Of a DNA stretch of 64,000 nt, positions 7,244-15,751 are shown in pieces. The stretch is from positions 126,528-190,527 of the forward strand of contig JAKLEN010000004.1 in assembly GCA_022711665.1 (NCBI GenBank), read 5' to 3'. The position numbers were made by a program, and so were the translations under genes. The notes under the pieces were generated by a model that saw only the letters and a program-made list of their open reading frames with translations, was not told the origin of the DNA and did no database searches. Position 1 is the stretch's first letter. Each line of letters opens with the position of its first letter. Source of the stretch: Acidobacteriota bacterium (lineage in GTDB: Bacteria > Acidobacteriota > Aminicenantia > Aminicenantales > Saccharicenantaceae).

Positions 7244-8811
7244 ACGGCCTGCTGCCCGGCGTCCCCCTCGTCACCCTGATAACTTTCCTGCCCCTGGCCG
7301 GGGCCCTGGCCCTGCTTTTCGTCAAGCCGGGCTCGGACAGGGCCTTGCGCCTCCTGGCCTTGGCCGTATCGTTCGCGACCCTGGCTCTGTCCCTGGGCCT
7401 GTTCCTCGGCTTCGACGGCGCCTCCGGGCTGCCCGAATTCGTCGAACGGGCCTCCTGGCTCGGCCGGGGCCTCGACTACCATGTCGGCGTCGACGGGCTC
7501 AGCCTGTCCCTTGTCCTCCTGGCCGCTCTCCTGACGCCGATCGCGCTCCTGTCCTCCTGGCGGTCGGTGGACCGCCGGGTCAAGGAGTTCTCGGCCTTCA
7601 TGCTCCTCCTCGAGACGGGCATGATCGGCGTTTTCGTCTCCCTGAACCTGTTCCTCTTCTATGTCTTCTGGGAGGCCATGCTCATCCCGATGTACTTCCT
7701 TATCGGCATCTGGGGCGGCCGCCGGCGCGCCTACGCGACGATGAAGTTCGTCCTCTTCACCATGTCCGGAAGCCTGCTCATGCTCGTCGGGATCTTCGCC
7801 ATCCAGGCCGCCAATTTCCGGGCGACGGGCGCCTACTCCCTGACGATCGCCGATCTGGCCGCCGCGCCCTTCGCGCCGGGGCTTCAGACCTGGCTCTTCC
7901 TGGCCTTCGGTCTGGCTTTCGCCGTCAAGGTCCCTCTCTTCCCGCTCCATACCTGGCTTCCCGACGCCCACGTCGAGGCGCCCACGGCGGCCTCCGTTCT
8001 CCTGGCCGCGGTGCTCCTCAAGATGGGCGCCTACGGCTTCGTCCGGCTGGGCCTGCCGCTCTTTCCCCAGGCGGCCGCCGCTTTCGCCCCGGCGCTTTCG
8101 GTCCTGGCCGTCATCGGCGTCGTCTACGGCGGTCTGATGGCCCTGGTCCAGAAGGACATGAAATCCCTGGTGGCCTATTCCAGCGTCAGCCATATGGGCC
8201 TGATCATGCTGGCCGTTTTCTCGCTCAATTTCGAGGCCACAGAAGGCGCCCTCTTTCAGATGATCAACCACGGGCTGAGCACGGGCGCCCTCTTCCTCTG
8301 TGTCGGCATCCTTTACGAACGGACCGGCACCCGGGTGATCGCGGACCACGGCGGCGCGGCGGCCCGCATGCCGATCTTCGCCGGCCTCTTCCTGGCCTCC
8401 ATGCTCTCTTCGGCCGGCCTGCCCGGCCTCAACGGCTTCGCCGGGGAGATCCTCTGCTTCTTCGGCATCTTCCGGACGAGCAGGGTCATGGCCGTCCTCG
8501 GCGTCTCGACCGTCATCCTTTCGGCCGTCTACCTTCTCGGGCTCTACCGGCGGGTCATGCACGGCCCGCTCAAGGCTCCCGGGGACCGGCGGCTCTGCGA
8601 CCTCGACCGGCGCGAGCTGGCCATGCTCGTTCCGATCGTCGTGCTCATGGTCTTTCTCGGGCTCTTCCCGGGAACGGTCCTGCGGAAGATGGACGCTTCC
8701 GTTTCGCGTTATCTCGATTCCCTCAGGAAACAGGCCCCTGTGGCCCTGACCTCGAGAGCTCCGGCGCGGCCGCCGCTCTGGTCGGCGCGGCCCGCGGAGC
8801 CGGAGCGCTAA
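7240..8811 (+). CDS. nuoM: NADH-quinone oxidoreductase subunit M
   Basis: A 523-residue antiporter-like subunit of complex I. The hallmark segments are the helix with the essential Glu in FYVFWEAMLIPMYFLIGIWG and the VKVPLFPLHTWLPDAHVEAP region with the channel Lys. The length is normal. It overlaps nuoL by 4 nt and is followed one base later by nuoN. The C-terminal 25 residues after the last helix are Ala/Pro/Arg-rich and not family-typical. Confidence 0.95.
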   Translation: MNGLLPGVPLVTLITFLPLAGALALLFVKPGSDRALRLLALAVSFATLALSLGLFLGFDGASGLPEFVERASWLGRGLDYHVGVDGLSLSLVLLAALLTPIALLSSWRSVDRRVKEFSAFMLLLETGMIGVFVSLNLFLFYVFWEAMLIPMYFLIGIWGGRRRAYATMKFVLFTMSGSLLMLVGIFAIQAANFRATGAYSLTIADLAAAPFAPGLQTWLFLAFGLAFAVKVPLFPLHTWLPDAHVEAPTAASVLLAAVLLKMGAYGFVRLGLPLFPQAAAAFAPALSVLAVIGVVYGGLMALVQKDMKSLVAYSSVSHMGLIMLAVFSLNFEATEGALFQMINHGLSTGALFLCVGILYERTGTRVIADHGGAAARMPIFAGLFLASMLSSAGLPGLNGFAGEILCFFGIFRTSRVMAVLGVSTVILSAVYLLGLYRRVMHGPLKAPGDRRLCDLDRRELAMLVPIVVLMVFLGLFPGTVLRKMDASVSRYLDSLRKQAPVALTSRAPARPPLWSARPAEPER

Positions 8812-8812
8812 G

Positions 8813-10243
8813 ATGTCCTTCCTGGCCCTAGCCCCTATCCTGGCTGTCGTCGCCGGCGCTCTTATCTCCCTGCTCCTGGAAGCGTTTCTGGGGCGGAAGG
8901 GCCACGAGCTTTCGGCCACGGCGGCCGTCGTATCCCTACTTGCGGCCGGGTATTTCATCGTCCGCTCCTGGAACCTCGAGCTCGGCTATTTCGCGGCCCG
9001 GCTGTCCCTCGATCCCCTGGCCCTCCTGCTAATGGCCGTTTTCGTCGTCCTCGGCGCTTTCGTCATCCTCATGAGCCTGGCTTACGCTTCGCGCCGGGAC
9101 ATCGCTCTGGGCCAGCTCTGCGGCCTGCTGCTCATCGCCCTGGCCGGACTAATGATCATGGTCTCGTCGACGGACTGGCTGGTCGTCTTCCTCGGTCTCG
9201 AGGTCCTCTCGGTCGCTTCATATGCCCTGACGGGATTGCGGCGGAGCGACCCGGCCTCGTCCGAGGCGGCGGCCAAATACTTCCTCATGGGCAGCTTCGC
9301 CGGCGCTTTCTTCGTCTTCGGCCTGGCCATCCTCTTCGGGACATCGGGTTCGATGTCCCTGGCGTCCGGCCTGTCCGGAGGCGGCGTCCCGTCCGCCCTG
9401 CCGGCCGGCCCGGCCGTCGGCCTGGGCCTGATCGTCGCCGCCCTGTTCTTCAAGATCGCCGTCGCGCCCTTCCACATGTGGGCCCCGGACGTCTACGAAG
9501 GCGCGCCGACGCCCGTCGCCGCCTTCCTGACCATCGCCCCCAAGGCCGCCGGCCTGGTTGTCCTCCTCCGCGTGCTCGCTCCCGTGCTGGGCCGCGGCGG
9601 GACCGCCGCCGCGGTCTTCGGCCCGGTCGTGAGCGCGGCCGCGGTCCTGACCATGTTCGCCGGGAACCTGGCCGCGCTCCGTCAGTCGAGCGTCAAACGG
9701 CTTCTGGCCTACTCGGCCATCGCCCACTCCGGCTACCTGCTCGTCGCCGTCGCGGCCGGGGACGGCCCGGGACTCGTCTTCTATCTCATCGCCTACCTGT
9801 TCATGAACGCCGGAGCGTTCGCCGTGCTGACGGCCCTGGAGGGGGACGACGGCGGGACCGCAACCCTGGACGGCCTGGCCGGCCTGGGACGGCGGCATCC
9901 CGCCCTGGCGGCTTGCCTGGCCGTTTTCCTTCTCTCGCTGGCCGGCTTCCCCCCGACGGCCGGATTCCTGGCCAAGTTCTACGTCTTCAGCGGCGCCGTG
10001 GCCAAAGGACACGTGGTCCTGGTTGTCGCGGCCGTCCTGGCCAGCCTCGTTTCCGTGGCCTATTACCTGAAGGTCATCATGGTTATGTACATGAAGGACG
10101 CGGCGGCCGATCTGACGATCGGGCGCGACGAGCCGGCCCTCTGGCTGGTCGTCTTCCTCTGCGTCTTCGGGGTAGTTCAACTGGGCCTGTGGCCGGGGAA
10201 TCTCCTGACCCTGATCCGCCAGGGTTCGAGCGGGCTGTTCTAG
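8813..10243 (+). CDS. nuoN: NADH-quinone oxidoreductase subunit N
   Basis: The third antiporter-like membrane subunit of complex I, 476 residues with about 14 helices. The core reads FFKIAVAPFHMWAPDVYEGAPTPV with the channel Lys, followed by the KRLLAYSAIAHSGYLL segment typical of NuoN. It is the last gene of nuoJKLMN and ends 19 bp from a convergent gene, with no obvious hairpin terminator between them. The soluble and quinone-module subunits (A-I) must be encoded elsewhere, or the complex is a reduced version. Confidence 0.94.
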   Translation: MSFLALAPILAVVAGALISLLLEAFLGRKGHELSATAAVVSLLAAGYFIVRSWNLELGYFAARLSLDPLALLLMAVFVVLGAFVILMSLAYASRRDIALGQLCGLLLIALAGLMIMVSSTDWLVVFLGLEVLSVASYALTGLRRSDPASSEAAAKYFLMGSFAGAFFVFGLAILFGTSGSMSLASGLSGGGVPSALPAGPAVGLGLIVAALFFKIAVAPFHMWAPDVYEGAPTPVAAFLTIAPKAAGLVVLLRVLAPVLGRGGTAAAVFGPVVSAAAVLTMFAGNLAALRQSSVKRLLAYSAIAHSGYLLVAVAAGDGPGLVFYLIAYLFMNAGAFAVLTALEGDDGGTATLDGLAGLGRRHPALAACLAVFLLSLAGFPPTAGFLAKFYVFSGAVAKGHVVLVVAAVLASLVSVAYYLKVIMVMYMKDAAADLTIGRDEPALWLVVFLCVFGVVQLGLWPGNLLTLIRQGSSGLF

Positions 10244-10262
10244 CCAGCCCCGGCAACCTCGC

Positions 10263-10859
10263 TCAGTATTCCTGCTTTTTAAGCCGTTCGTTGAGGCTGA
10301 CGGCCCTGTAGTGAACATTGACGACGTACTGGTCGCCCGTATCGTCGGTGAACCAGGTCACCCCGAAATCGACCGAGATGGCGTATTTGTCCGACGTGGC
10401 GCCGTCCACGAGCTCCCAGTCGGCCGATTCCCGGGGGTGCTCTTTTCCGTCGTTCGTCTGGATCTTGCCGGATTCGCGGCTCTTGGGCGGGCCGTACTTA
10501 TCGGTCAGGTCCTGGACGATGTTCAAGAAGGCCTCCTGCGGCGTCGCGGGCTGGCCGGAACGGGCGATGAAGTTGGCCGCGGCGCTGTAGAACGAATTGG
10601 CCAGCAAACGGAACGTCAGCTGGCAGGGCTGCCCGGCGAACGCCCCCTTGAAAACCAATGAGCCCGTTTCGGCGCCCTTGAGCTTCCTATAGCCCCGCGC
10701 CTTCATGGCCTTGGTGACCTCGCCCTGGTTCGCGCCCCAGGGGACGCCCAGGAACCCGTTCGTGACGGCGCCGGTCTGAGGAAGGCCGGGGAAGGCCCGG
10801 ACCGGCGCGAACGCCAGAACGAAGGCTAAGGTCAAGCCTAGCGTTTTGACCGTCTTCAT
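10263..10859 (-). CDS. secreted protein of unknown function
   Basis: A 198-residue protein with a clear Sec signal peptide (hydrophobic stretch about residues 7-22, cleavage near RAF). The mature part starts with a GFLGVPWG motif, which recurs in small periplasmic proteins of many bacteria with unknown roles. It has mixed alpha/beta character, no repeats, and one Cys. The second of two adjacent ATGs (10859) is chosen because it is five bases from the strong AGGAGGA; the first, at 10862, is too close. It lies 47 bp downstream of a small membrane-protein gene on the same strand, so the two may be co-transcribed. Confidence 0.7.
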   Translation of the reverse strand: MKTVKTLGLTLAFVLAFAPVRAFPGLPQTGAVTNGFLGVPWGANQGEVTKAMKARGYRKLKGAETGSLVFKGAFAGQPCQLTFRLLANSFYSAAANFIARSGQPATPQEAFLNIVQDLTDKYGPPKSRESGKIQTNDGKEHPRESADWELVDGATSDKYAISVDFGVTWFTDDTGDQYVVNVHYRAVSLNERLKKQEY

Positions 10860-10906
10860 CATGTCCTCCTCCCGCGATTCGTTCGGTCGGGCGGCTTCCC
10901 GGCCCA

Positions 10907-11152
10907 TCAGCGGATCTCCATCCCGTTGAGCCGCAGGAAAACGATGCAGCCGATGCCGTAGAGGATCCAACCGGCCAGCGAGACGACCTGACCGGCGAGG
11001 GAGCGGAAGGTCGATCCGACGAGGAAGATCAGAATGGCGAAGCCGGCGATGACGGCCCTTTCCTTGGCCGTTTCGGCGACGACGAAGGCCCAGACTCCCA
11101 AAATGACCGCGATCCCGATCCCGATGGCCTGATAAGGAATCTGGGGGATCAT
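10907..11152 (-). CDS. small membrane protein, unknown function
   Basis: An 81-residue, very hydrophobic protein with three predicted membrane helices (about residues 7-25, 30-48 and 56-75) and a short polar tail. The codon use fits the neighbourhood and the frame has no shadow gene to explain it. The ribosome site is weak (AAGG). It lies downstream of rnpB. I do not recognise a family. Confidence 0.55.
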   Translation of the reverse strand: MIPQIPYQAIGIGIAVILGVWAFVVAETAKERAVIAGFAILIFLVGSTFRSLAGQVVSLAGWILYGIGCIVFLRLNGMEIR

Positions 11153-11203
11153 GCCTTGTTTATAGCACGGAATCGCCCGCCGGGCCAGGCGCGGGAGGCC
11201 GGC

Positions 11204-11211
11204 GGAAAAAA
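11204..11211 (-). terminator. U-tract at the end of rnpB
   Basis: On the minus strand, six T residues follow the 3' arm of the 15-bp P1 helix of RNase P RNA. P1 itself is formed with the distant 5' end, so this is only a partial intrinsic terminator. A GC-rich stem in the following bases (GCCGG and CCGGC) may help. Confidence 0.4.
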
Positions 11212-11212
11212 G

Positions 11213-11600
11213 GAACGGCCGGAGCGGGACATAAGCCGGATCCTGTCCCCGCTCACGCGGGTGACGGTCATTTGTCTAGGCCCCGGGTTGCCCCGGGGCT
11301 CCAGCGGCCAACCCGCCCCCTGGGACGGGCCGTCCCAAAATGGGGCTCGTTTGGCCTTGCTCCGGATGGGGTTTGCCCTGCCCCCGGCGTCGCCGCCGGG
11401 GCGGTGAGCTCTTACCTCGCCATTTCACCCTTGCTCCCCGGAAGCCTTGCGGCCCCCGGAGGGCGGTGTGTTTTCTGTGGCACTTTCCGCCGGTCGCCCG
11501 GCGTCGCTGTTAGCGACCATCCTGCCCTTCGGAGTCCGGACTTTCCTCCCCTTCCCCCTCACGGGAGGAAGAGGCGACCGTCTCGCCCGCTCCGGCCGTT
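11213..11600 (-). ncRNA. rnpB: RNase P RNA (bacterial type A)
   Basis: The RNA subunit of ribonuclease P, which matures tRNA 5' ends. The universal 5' core (GAGGAAAGTCCGGACTCC, about 11530-11548 on the minus strand) is present. So are the internal GCAAGGGTGAAATGGCGAGG region and the 3' core ACAGGATCCGGCTTAT. The 5' (11586-11600) and 3' (11214-11228) ends are perfectly complementary over 15 bases and form P1, which fixes the boundaries. A -10-like TATAAA at 11604-11609 lies just before the 5' end. The first roughly 90 nt are also the coding 3' end of the upstream response regulator, on the same strand. Confidence 0.95.
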
Positions 11601-12964
11601 ATCTTTATACCGTATTGCTCGAGTTTTTTATAGAGGTTCGATCGCGGCGTATCGATCTCCCGGGCCGTCTGGGAGATGTTCCAGTTGTTGGCCCGGAGCT
11701 TGGCCACCAGGAAATCGCGCTCCGCCAGGTCGCGGAACTCGCGCAGCGTCTTGACCCCGGCCGCTTCGGGCAGCGCCGCCTCGGCTTTCTGCTGGAAGGC
11801 CTCGGGCAGGTCGGCCCGGCCGATGGCCTTCTTGTCGGTCATGATCATCAGCCGCTCGACGATGTTCCGTAGCTCGCGGACGTTGCCTTTCCAGGGATAG
11901 GCGGCCATGGCGTCCAGGGCCTCCGGCAGGAAGCGCCGGGGCTTGAAGTTGTTCTCCTCGGCGAACGTTCGCGAGAAGTAGTCGACGAGCAGTGGGATGT
12001 CCTCCTTGCGCTCGCGCAGCGCCGGCGAGTAGAGCGGCACCACGTTGAGCCGGAAGAACAGGTCCTCGCGGAACCGCCCCTCCTGGATCTCCTGGCGCAG
12101 GTCCTTGTTGGTGGCGGCGATGACCCGGACATCGACCTTGGATATCCGGCTGGAGCCGACCTTCTGGACCTCGCCCTCCTCGAGGACCCGGAGGACCTTG
12201 GACTGGGTCCGCAGGCTCATGTCGCCGATCTCGTCGAGGAAGATCGTGCCGCCGTCGGCCTGCTCGAACTTGCCGGTCTTCTTCTCAGTCGCCCCGGTGA
12301 AGGCCCCCTTCTCGTGGCCGAAGAGCTCCGACTCGATGAGCTCCTCGGGGATGGCGGCGCAGTTGACCTGGACGAACGGCTGCCGGGCCCGCAGGCTGTG
12401 GCCATGAACGGACCGGGCGATGAGCTCCTTGCCCGTGCCGCTTTCGCCGTGGATGAGCACCGTGGCGTTGGTCGGCGCGATCTTCAGGATCTCCTTCCAC
12501 AGGTTCTGGACGAGGGGGTGGCTGCCGACGATCTCGTAATGCTTCTCGGCTTTCTTCTTGAGGTCCTGGCATTCCCGGCTGAGGCTGGTCTGCTTGAGGG
12601 CGTTGCGGATGCTGATGAGGACCCGGTCGCGGTGGAGCGGCTTCTCCAGGAAATCGAAGGCCCCGAGCTTGGTCGCCTCGACGGCCGTCTGGATCGTGCC
12701 CTGACCCGAGATCATGATGACCTCGGGCACGAAGGGACGCTCCCGGAGCTCGGCCAGGACCTCGAGCCCGCTCTTGCCCGGCATCTTGATGTCCAGGAGG
12801 ATGAGGTCGATGCCGACCGTCTCCTGGAGCCTCTCCAGGCCGTCTTCACCGGTCGCCGCCTCGAAGAATTCGTAGCCCTCGTATTCGAGGATCATCTTCA
12901 GGGACTTGCGGATCCCCTCCTCGTCGTCGATGACCAGAATGCGGGCTTTTCTTTCTGGTTTCAT
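11510..12964 (-). CDS. sigma54-dependent response regulator, NtrC family
   Basis: A 484-residue transcriptional activator. The receiver domain (about 8-122) has the acidic pocket DDEE and phosphoacceptor Asp58. The AAA+ domain (about 145-380) has Walker A GESGTGKE at 173-180, the sigma54-contact loop GAFTGA at 220-225 and Walker B GGTIFLDEIGD. The Fis-type helix-turn-helix (about 415-453) ends at LYKKLEQYGI. The last 30 residues (455-484) are low-complexity Ser/Glu/Gly and are encoded by the 5' part of rnpB, so they are probably a by-product of the overlap. The start is ATG at 12964 after GGGGGA. No partner sensor kinase is adjacent; signal and targets are unknown. Confidence 0.93.
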   Translation of the reverse strand: MKPERKARILVIDDEEGIRKSLKMILEYEGYEFFEAATGEDGLERLQETVGIDLILLDIKMPGKSGLEVLAELRERPFVPEVIMISGQGTIQTAVEATKLGAFDFLEKPLHRDRVLISIRNALKQTSLSRECQDLKKKAEKHYEIVGSHPLVQNLWKEILKIAPTNATVLIHGESGTGKELIARSVHGHSLRARQPFVQVNCAAIPEELIESELFGHEKGAFTGATEKKTGKFEQADGGTIFLDEIGDMSLRTQSKVLRVLEEGEVQKVGSSRISKVDVRVIAATNKDLRQEIQEGRFREDLFFRLNVVPLYSPALRERKEDIPLLVDYFSRTFAEENNFKPRRFLPEALDAMAAYPWKGNVRELRNIVERLMIMTDKKAIGRADLPEAFQQKAEAALPEAAGVKTLREFRDLAERDFLVAKLRANNWNISQTAREIDTPRSNLYKKLEQYGIKITAGAGETVASSSREGEGEESPDSEGQDGR

Positions 12965-12982
12965 GGCCGTCCCCCCTGGATT

Positions 12983-13012
12983 TTAGCACACCTCCCCGCC
13001 TTATGGTAGACT
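12983..13012 (+). promoter_or_regulatory. possible promoter for the M16 peptidase pair
   Basis: TTAGCA (12983-12988), an 18-base spacer and TAGACT (13007-13012) lie about 30 bases before the ATG at 13041. Each box has four of six consensus bases, so this is weaker than the other promoters listed. Confidence 0.35.
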
Positions 13013-13040
13013 GGTGGGGGGATCGCCCGAGGGAACGGCG

Positions 13041-14405
13041 ATGGATAAAAGGCGTTGGATCCGATGGGTCGGGCCGGCGGCGCTCGCCGCCGGGCTGGGA
13101 CTGGCCGCCGCCTCCGCCGCCCGGGCGGAAGGTCCGGGCCGGTTCCTGAAGCTCGACAACGGCCTGCGGGTCTTCTTTTACGAAAAACGCGACATTCCCC
13201 TTGTCCATGTCGTCGCCGGCTTCGATGTCGGCTCCAAGGACGAGACCGACGGGACGAACGGCCTCGTCCACTTCCTCGAGCACGCCCTCCTCTTCCGCAG
13301 CGGATCGGCCCGCACCGGCGCCGAGATGCGCCGGCACGGGGCCTATTTCAACGGCCATACGGGACAGGACCTGTCGATGTTCGAGATCTCCCTGCCGTCC
13401 TCCGAGGCCGCCTTCGCCCTCGAGGCCTTGAAGGACCTCCTCTTCGGCCTGGAACTCCGCCAGGAGGAGATCGACCGCGAGAAGGAGATCATCCGGGAGG
13501 AGCTCAACCAGATGGAGGATGACCCGGAGCGGCGGTCCGTCGACCTGGTGCTCCAGGCCCTCTTCCCCGGCCATCCCTACGGCCGGTCGGTCTACGGCCG
13601 GGCCGAGGTCGTCGCCGCGGCCACGGCCGAAGACCTGCGGCTCTTCCACCGGAAGTTCTTCGTCGCCGACAACTGCGCTATGGCCGTCGTCGGCGATTTC
13701 GAGACGGCCGGGATGGAACGGCTGGTCCGGGACGTTTTCGGGCCGCTCGCCGGGACCGGGTACTCGCCGCCGCGGCTGCCGCCGGCCGGGCCCCTGAAGA
13801 AAGGCTCGTCCGCGCAGCTCGAGCGAGACGTCATCGGCGGCTACCTGACCATCGGTTTCGCCGCGCCGGACTACAACAGTACCGACCTGTGCGCCATGAA
13901 CGTCCTGGTCGAGGCCCTCGGCCGGGGGATCAATCCCCTGCTCGGCGGCTACCTGCGCGGCCAGCGCGACTCCGTCCAGTACGTGACCATGTCCTATCTG
14001 GCCTTCCGCTACGGCGGAGCGGCCCTGGTCAGCATCAAGGCCGATCCCCGGGACCTGCCGTTTGTCGAGCGCGCCGCGCAGGCGTTCCTCAAGCGGGCCG
14101 GAAGCCTGTCCTATTCGAAGAAGGATTTCGCCGATCCCGAGGCCGAGATGGCCGCCTTCGACTATCTGGAGATGGCCCGCAACCAGATCCGATTCGCCGC
14201 CGCCCGGGTCGACGAATCCGGCCTGCAACTGGCCGGCGGCCTCGTCCGGCACATGCTTCTCAATACCCGCGACTCCCCCGGCACGTACCTTGAGCGTATC
14301 GGCCGGGTCGATTCGACCGACCTGCGCCGGGCGGCCGGCCGCTATTTCGGGCGGAGCGACGCCGTCGCCGTCTCGATCGTGCCGCTCCCGGAGGTAAAAA
14401 AGTGA
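13041..14405 (+). CDS. M16 zinc peptidase, catalytic subunit (secreted)
   Basis: A 454-residue exported insulinase-family peptidase. A signal peptide covers about residues 1-29 (cleavage after ARA). The inverted zinc motif HFLEH is at 77-81, and the downstream Glu ligand lies in the EKEIIREEL segment near 150-155. The C-terminal M16C domain is typical. The ATG at 13041 is preferred over 13014 because GAGGG lies about 8 bases upstream and the signal peptide begins there. It overlaps the next gene by 4 nt (GTGA). With its partner it probably forms the two-chain clam-shell seen in bacterial M16B heterodimers, degrading peptides in the periplasm. Confidence 0.9.
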   Translation: MDKRRWIRWVGPAALAAGLGLAAASAARAEGPGRFLKLDNGLRVFFYEKRDIPLVHVVAGFDVGSKDETDGTNGLVHFLEHALLFRSGSARTGAEMRRHGAYFNGHTGQDLSMFEISLPSSEAAFALEALKDLLFGLELRQEEIDREKEIIREELNQMEDDPERRSVDLVLQALFPGHPYGRSVYGRAEVVAAATAEDLRLFHRKFFVADNCAMAVVGDFETAGMERLVRDVFGPLAGTGYSPPRLPPAGPLKKGSSAQLERDVIGGYLTIGFAAPDYNSTDLCAMNVLVEALGRGINPLLGGYLRGQRDSVQYVTMSYLAFRYGGAALVSIKADPRDLPFVERAAQAFLKRAGSLSYSKKDFADPEAEMAAFDYLEMARNQIRFAAARVDESGLQLAGGLVRHMLLNTRDSPGTYLERIGRVDSTDLRRAAGRYFGRSDAVAVSIVPLPEVKK

Positions 14406-15748
14406 GCCGGGCCTCGAAGGGCCGCGGCTCGATCTTCCGGGCCGCGGCCTGGCTGCTGGCGGCCTGCCTGTCGCCGGGACCGGCCGGCGCCGACGCCTCC
14501 GGGCCCTGGAGGAACGCGCCGGAAACGTTCGAGCTGGCCAACGGGGTCCGCTGCATCTACCAGCAGGACGCGGCCTCGCCCACGACGGCCGTCGGCCTCG
14601 TCATCGGCGGGGGCCGGGCGGCCGTTCCGGCCGGGCTCGACGGCCTGGCCGCCGTCTCGACCCGCCTGCTCCTGGAGATCCCCGACGAGCGCAAGGTCCA
14701 GGACCTCATGGCCCAGGCCACCCGGCTGAGCTTCCTTTGCCTGGAGGACTGCTCGGTCGTTTTGGTCGAATGCCTGACCGAGAACCTCGAGGCGGCCCTC
14801 AAGGTGGCCGCCAAGATCATCCTTGATCCCCTGGTCTCGGGCCTGCGGGTCGATCGGGCCCGGGAGCTCATGTTGGCCAACGGCAGGGCCGAAGAGGACG
14901 ATGCGGTCAAGGCCGGCCGCCAGGCCGCCTTCCGCGCCTTCTTCGGCCCGGGCGGCTACGGGACATCCCTCTACGGGACGAAGAGCAGCCTCGAGTCCCT
15001 CGACCGCAAGACCGTCCTGTCCTTTATCCACCGTTACCTGGTCCGCTCCAACGTCTTCTTCTGCGTCCAGTCGGACCTCGGCCGGGACGCGGTGCGCGGA
15101 CGGCTCGAGAGCGCTTTCAAGTCCTTTCCCGGCGGGGATGCCGCCGGCCTGCCGCTCCAGGACCCGGCCCTGCCCCCGGACAGGGGTATCGTCCTGGAAC
15201 GGGACGCCAAGCAGACCTATATCGGGCGGGCCTTCGCCCTGCCCCGGACTTGCCTGGGAGACATGGCCAAGGGCATCCTGCTGGAGACGCTTCTTGGCCA
15301 GGGACCGGGCTCGCGGCTCTGGCCCCTGAGGTCGGAGGAGCGGCTGGCCTACGGCGTGGACGCCGAGCTGACCTGGATGCGTAGCGGCGGCGTCCTCATC
15401 GCCCGTCTCGAAACCGGGCGCGACAAGGGCGCCCGGGCAGCCGAGGCCCTCGACCGGACGCTGGCCGGCCTGCGGGAAGCCGGCTTGGCGGACGAGGAGT
15501 TCGAGGCGGCCAAGGCTGTGACCAGGGTCTGCTTCCTCCGCGATACGGAAGCCAAGACGCCGCGGCTGCGGCGTCTGGCTCTCTTTGGCGCCCTGGGCCT
15601 GGGCCCGGAGGCGGCGGCCGACCTGCTCGAGGCTGTCAGGACGACGACCCGGGAAGAATTCCAGGCCTTCGTCCGGCAGGCTCTCGATCCGGCCAAGGCC
15701 CTGCGGATCAGCGTCGGACCGGCCCGGGCGGCCGGCCCGCAGGAGTGA
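14402..15748 (+). CDS. M16-family partner subunit lacking the zinc motif
   Basis: A 448-residue exported M16-fold protein, translated from a GTG whose first bases overlap the stop of the catalytic subunit; GGAGG lies seven bases upstream. A signal peptide spans about residues 1-30 (LLAACLSPGPAGA). At the position of HxxEH the sequence is GLAAVSTRLLL, so no zinc site exists. The C-terminal part keeps the glycine and arginine-rich R/Y-like region (GPGSRLWPLRSEERLAYGV) that positions substrate in M16B partners. It therefore likely supplies the substrate-binding half. It ends three bases before a convergent gene. Confidence 0.88.
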   Translation: MSRASKGRGSIFRAAAWLLAACLSPGPAGADASGPWRNAPETFELANGVRCIYQQDAASPTTAVGLVIGGGRAAVPAGLDGLAAVSTRLLLEIPDERKVQDLMAQATRLSFLCLEDCSVVLVECLTENLEAALKVAAKIILDPLVSGLRVDRARELMLANGRAEEDDAVKAGRQAAFRAFFGPGGYGTSLYGTKSSLESLDRKTVLSFIHRYLVRSNVFFCVQSDLGRDAVRGRLESAFKSFPGGDAAGLPLQDPALPPDRGIVLERDAKQTYIGRAFALPRTCLGDMAKGILLETLLGQGPGSRLWPLRSEERLAYGVDAELTWMRSGGVLIARLETGRDKGARAAEALDRTLAGLREAGLADEEFEAAKAVTRVCFLRDTEAKTPRLRRLALFGALGLGPEAAADLLEAVRTTTREEFQAFVRQALDPAKALRISVGPARAAGPQE

Positions 15749-15751
15749 GGC

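Noticed and set aside
11156-11872. Several plus-strand frames across the 11.2-11.9 kb region
   Set aside because: They lie opposite RNase P RNA and the regulator and have no coding signature.
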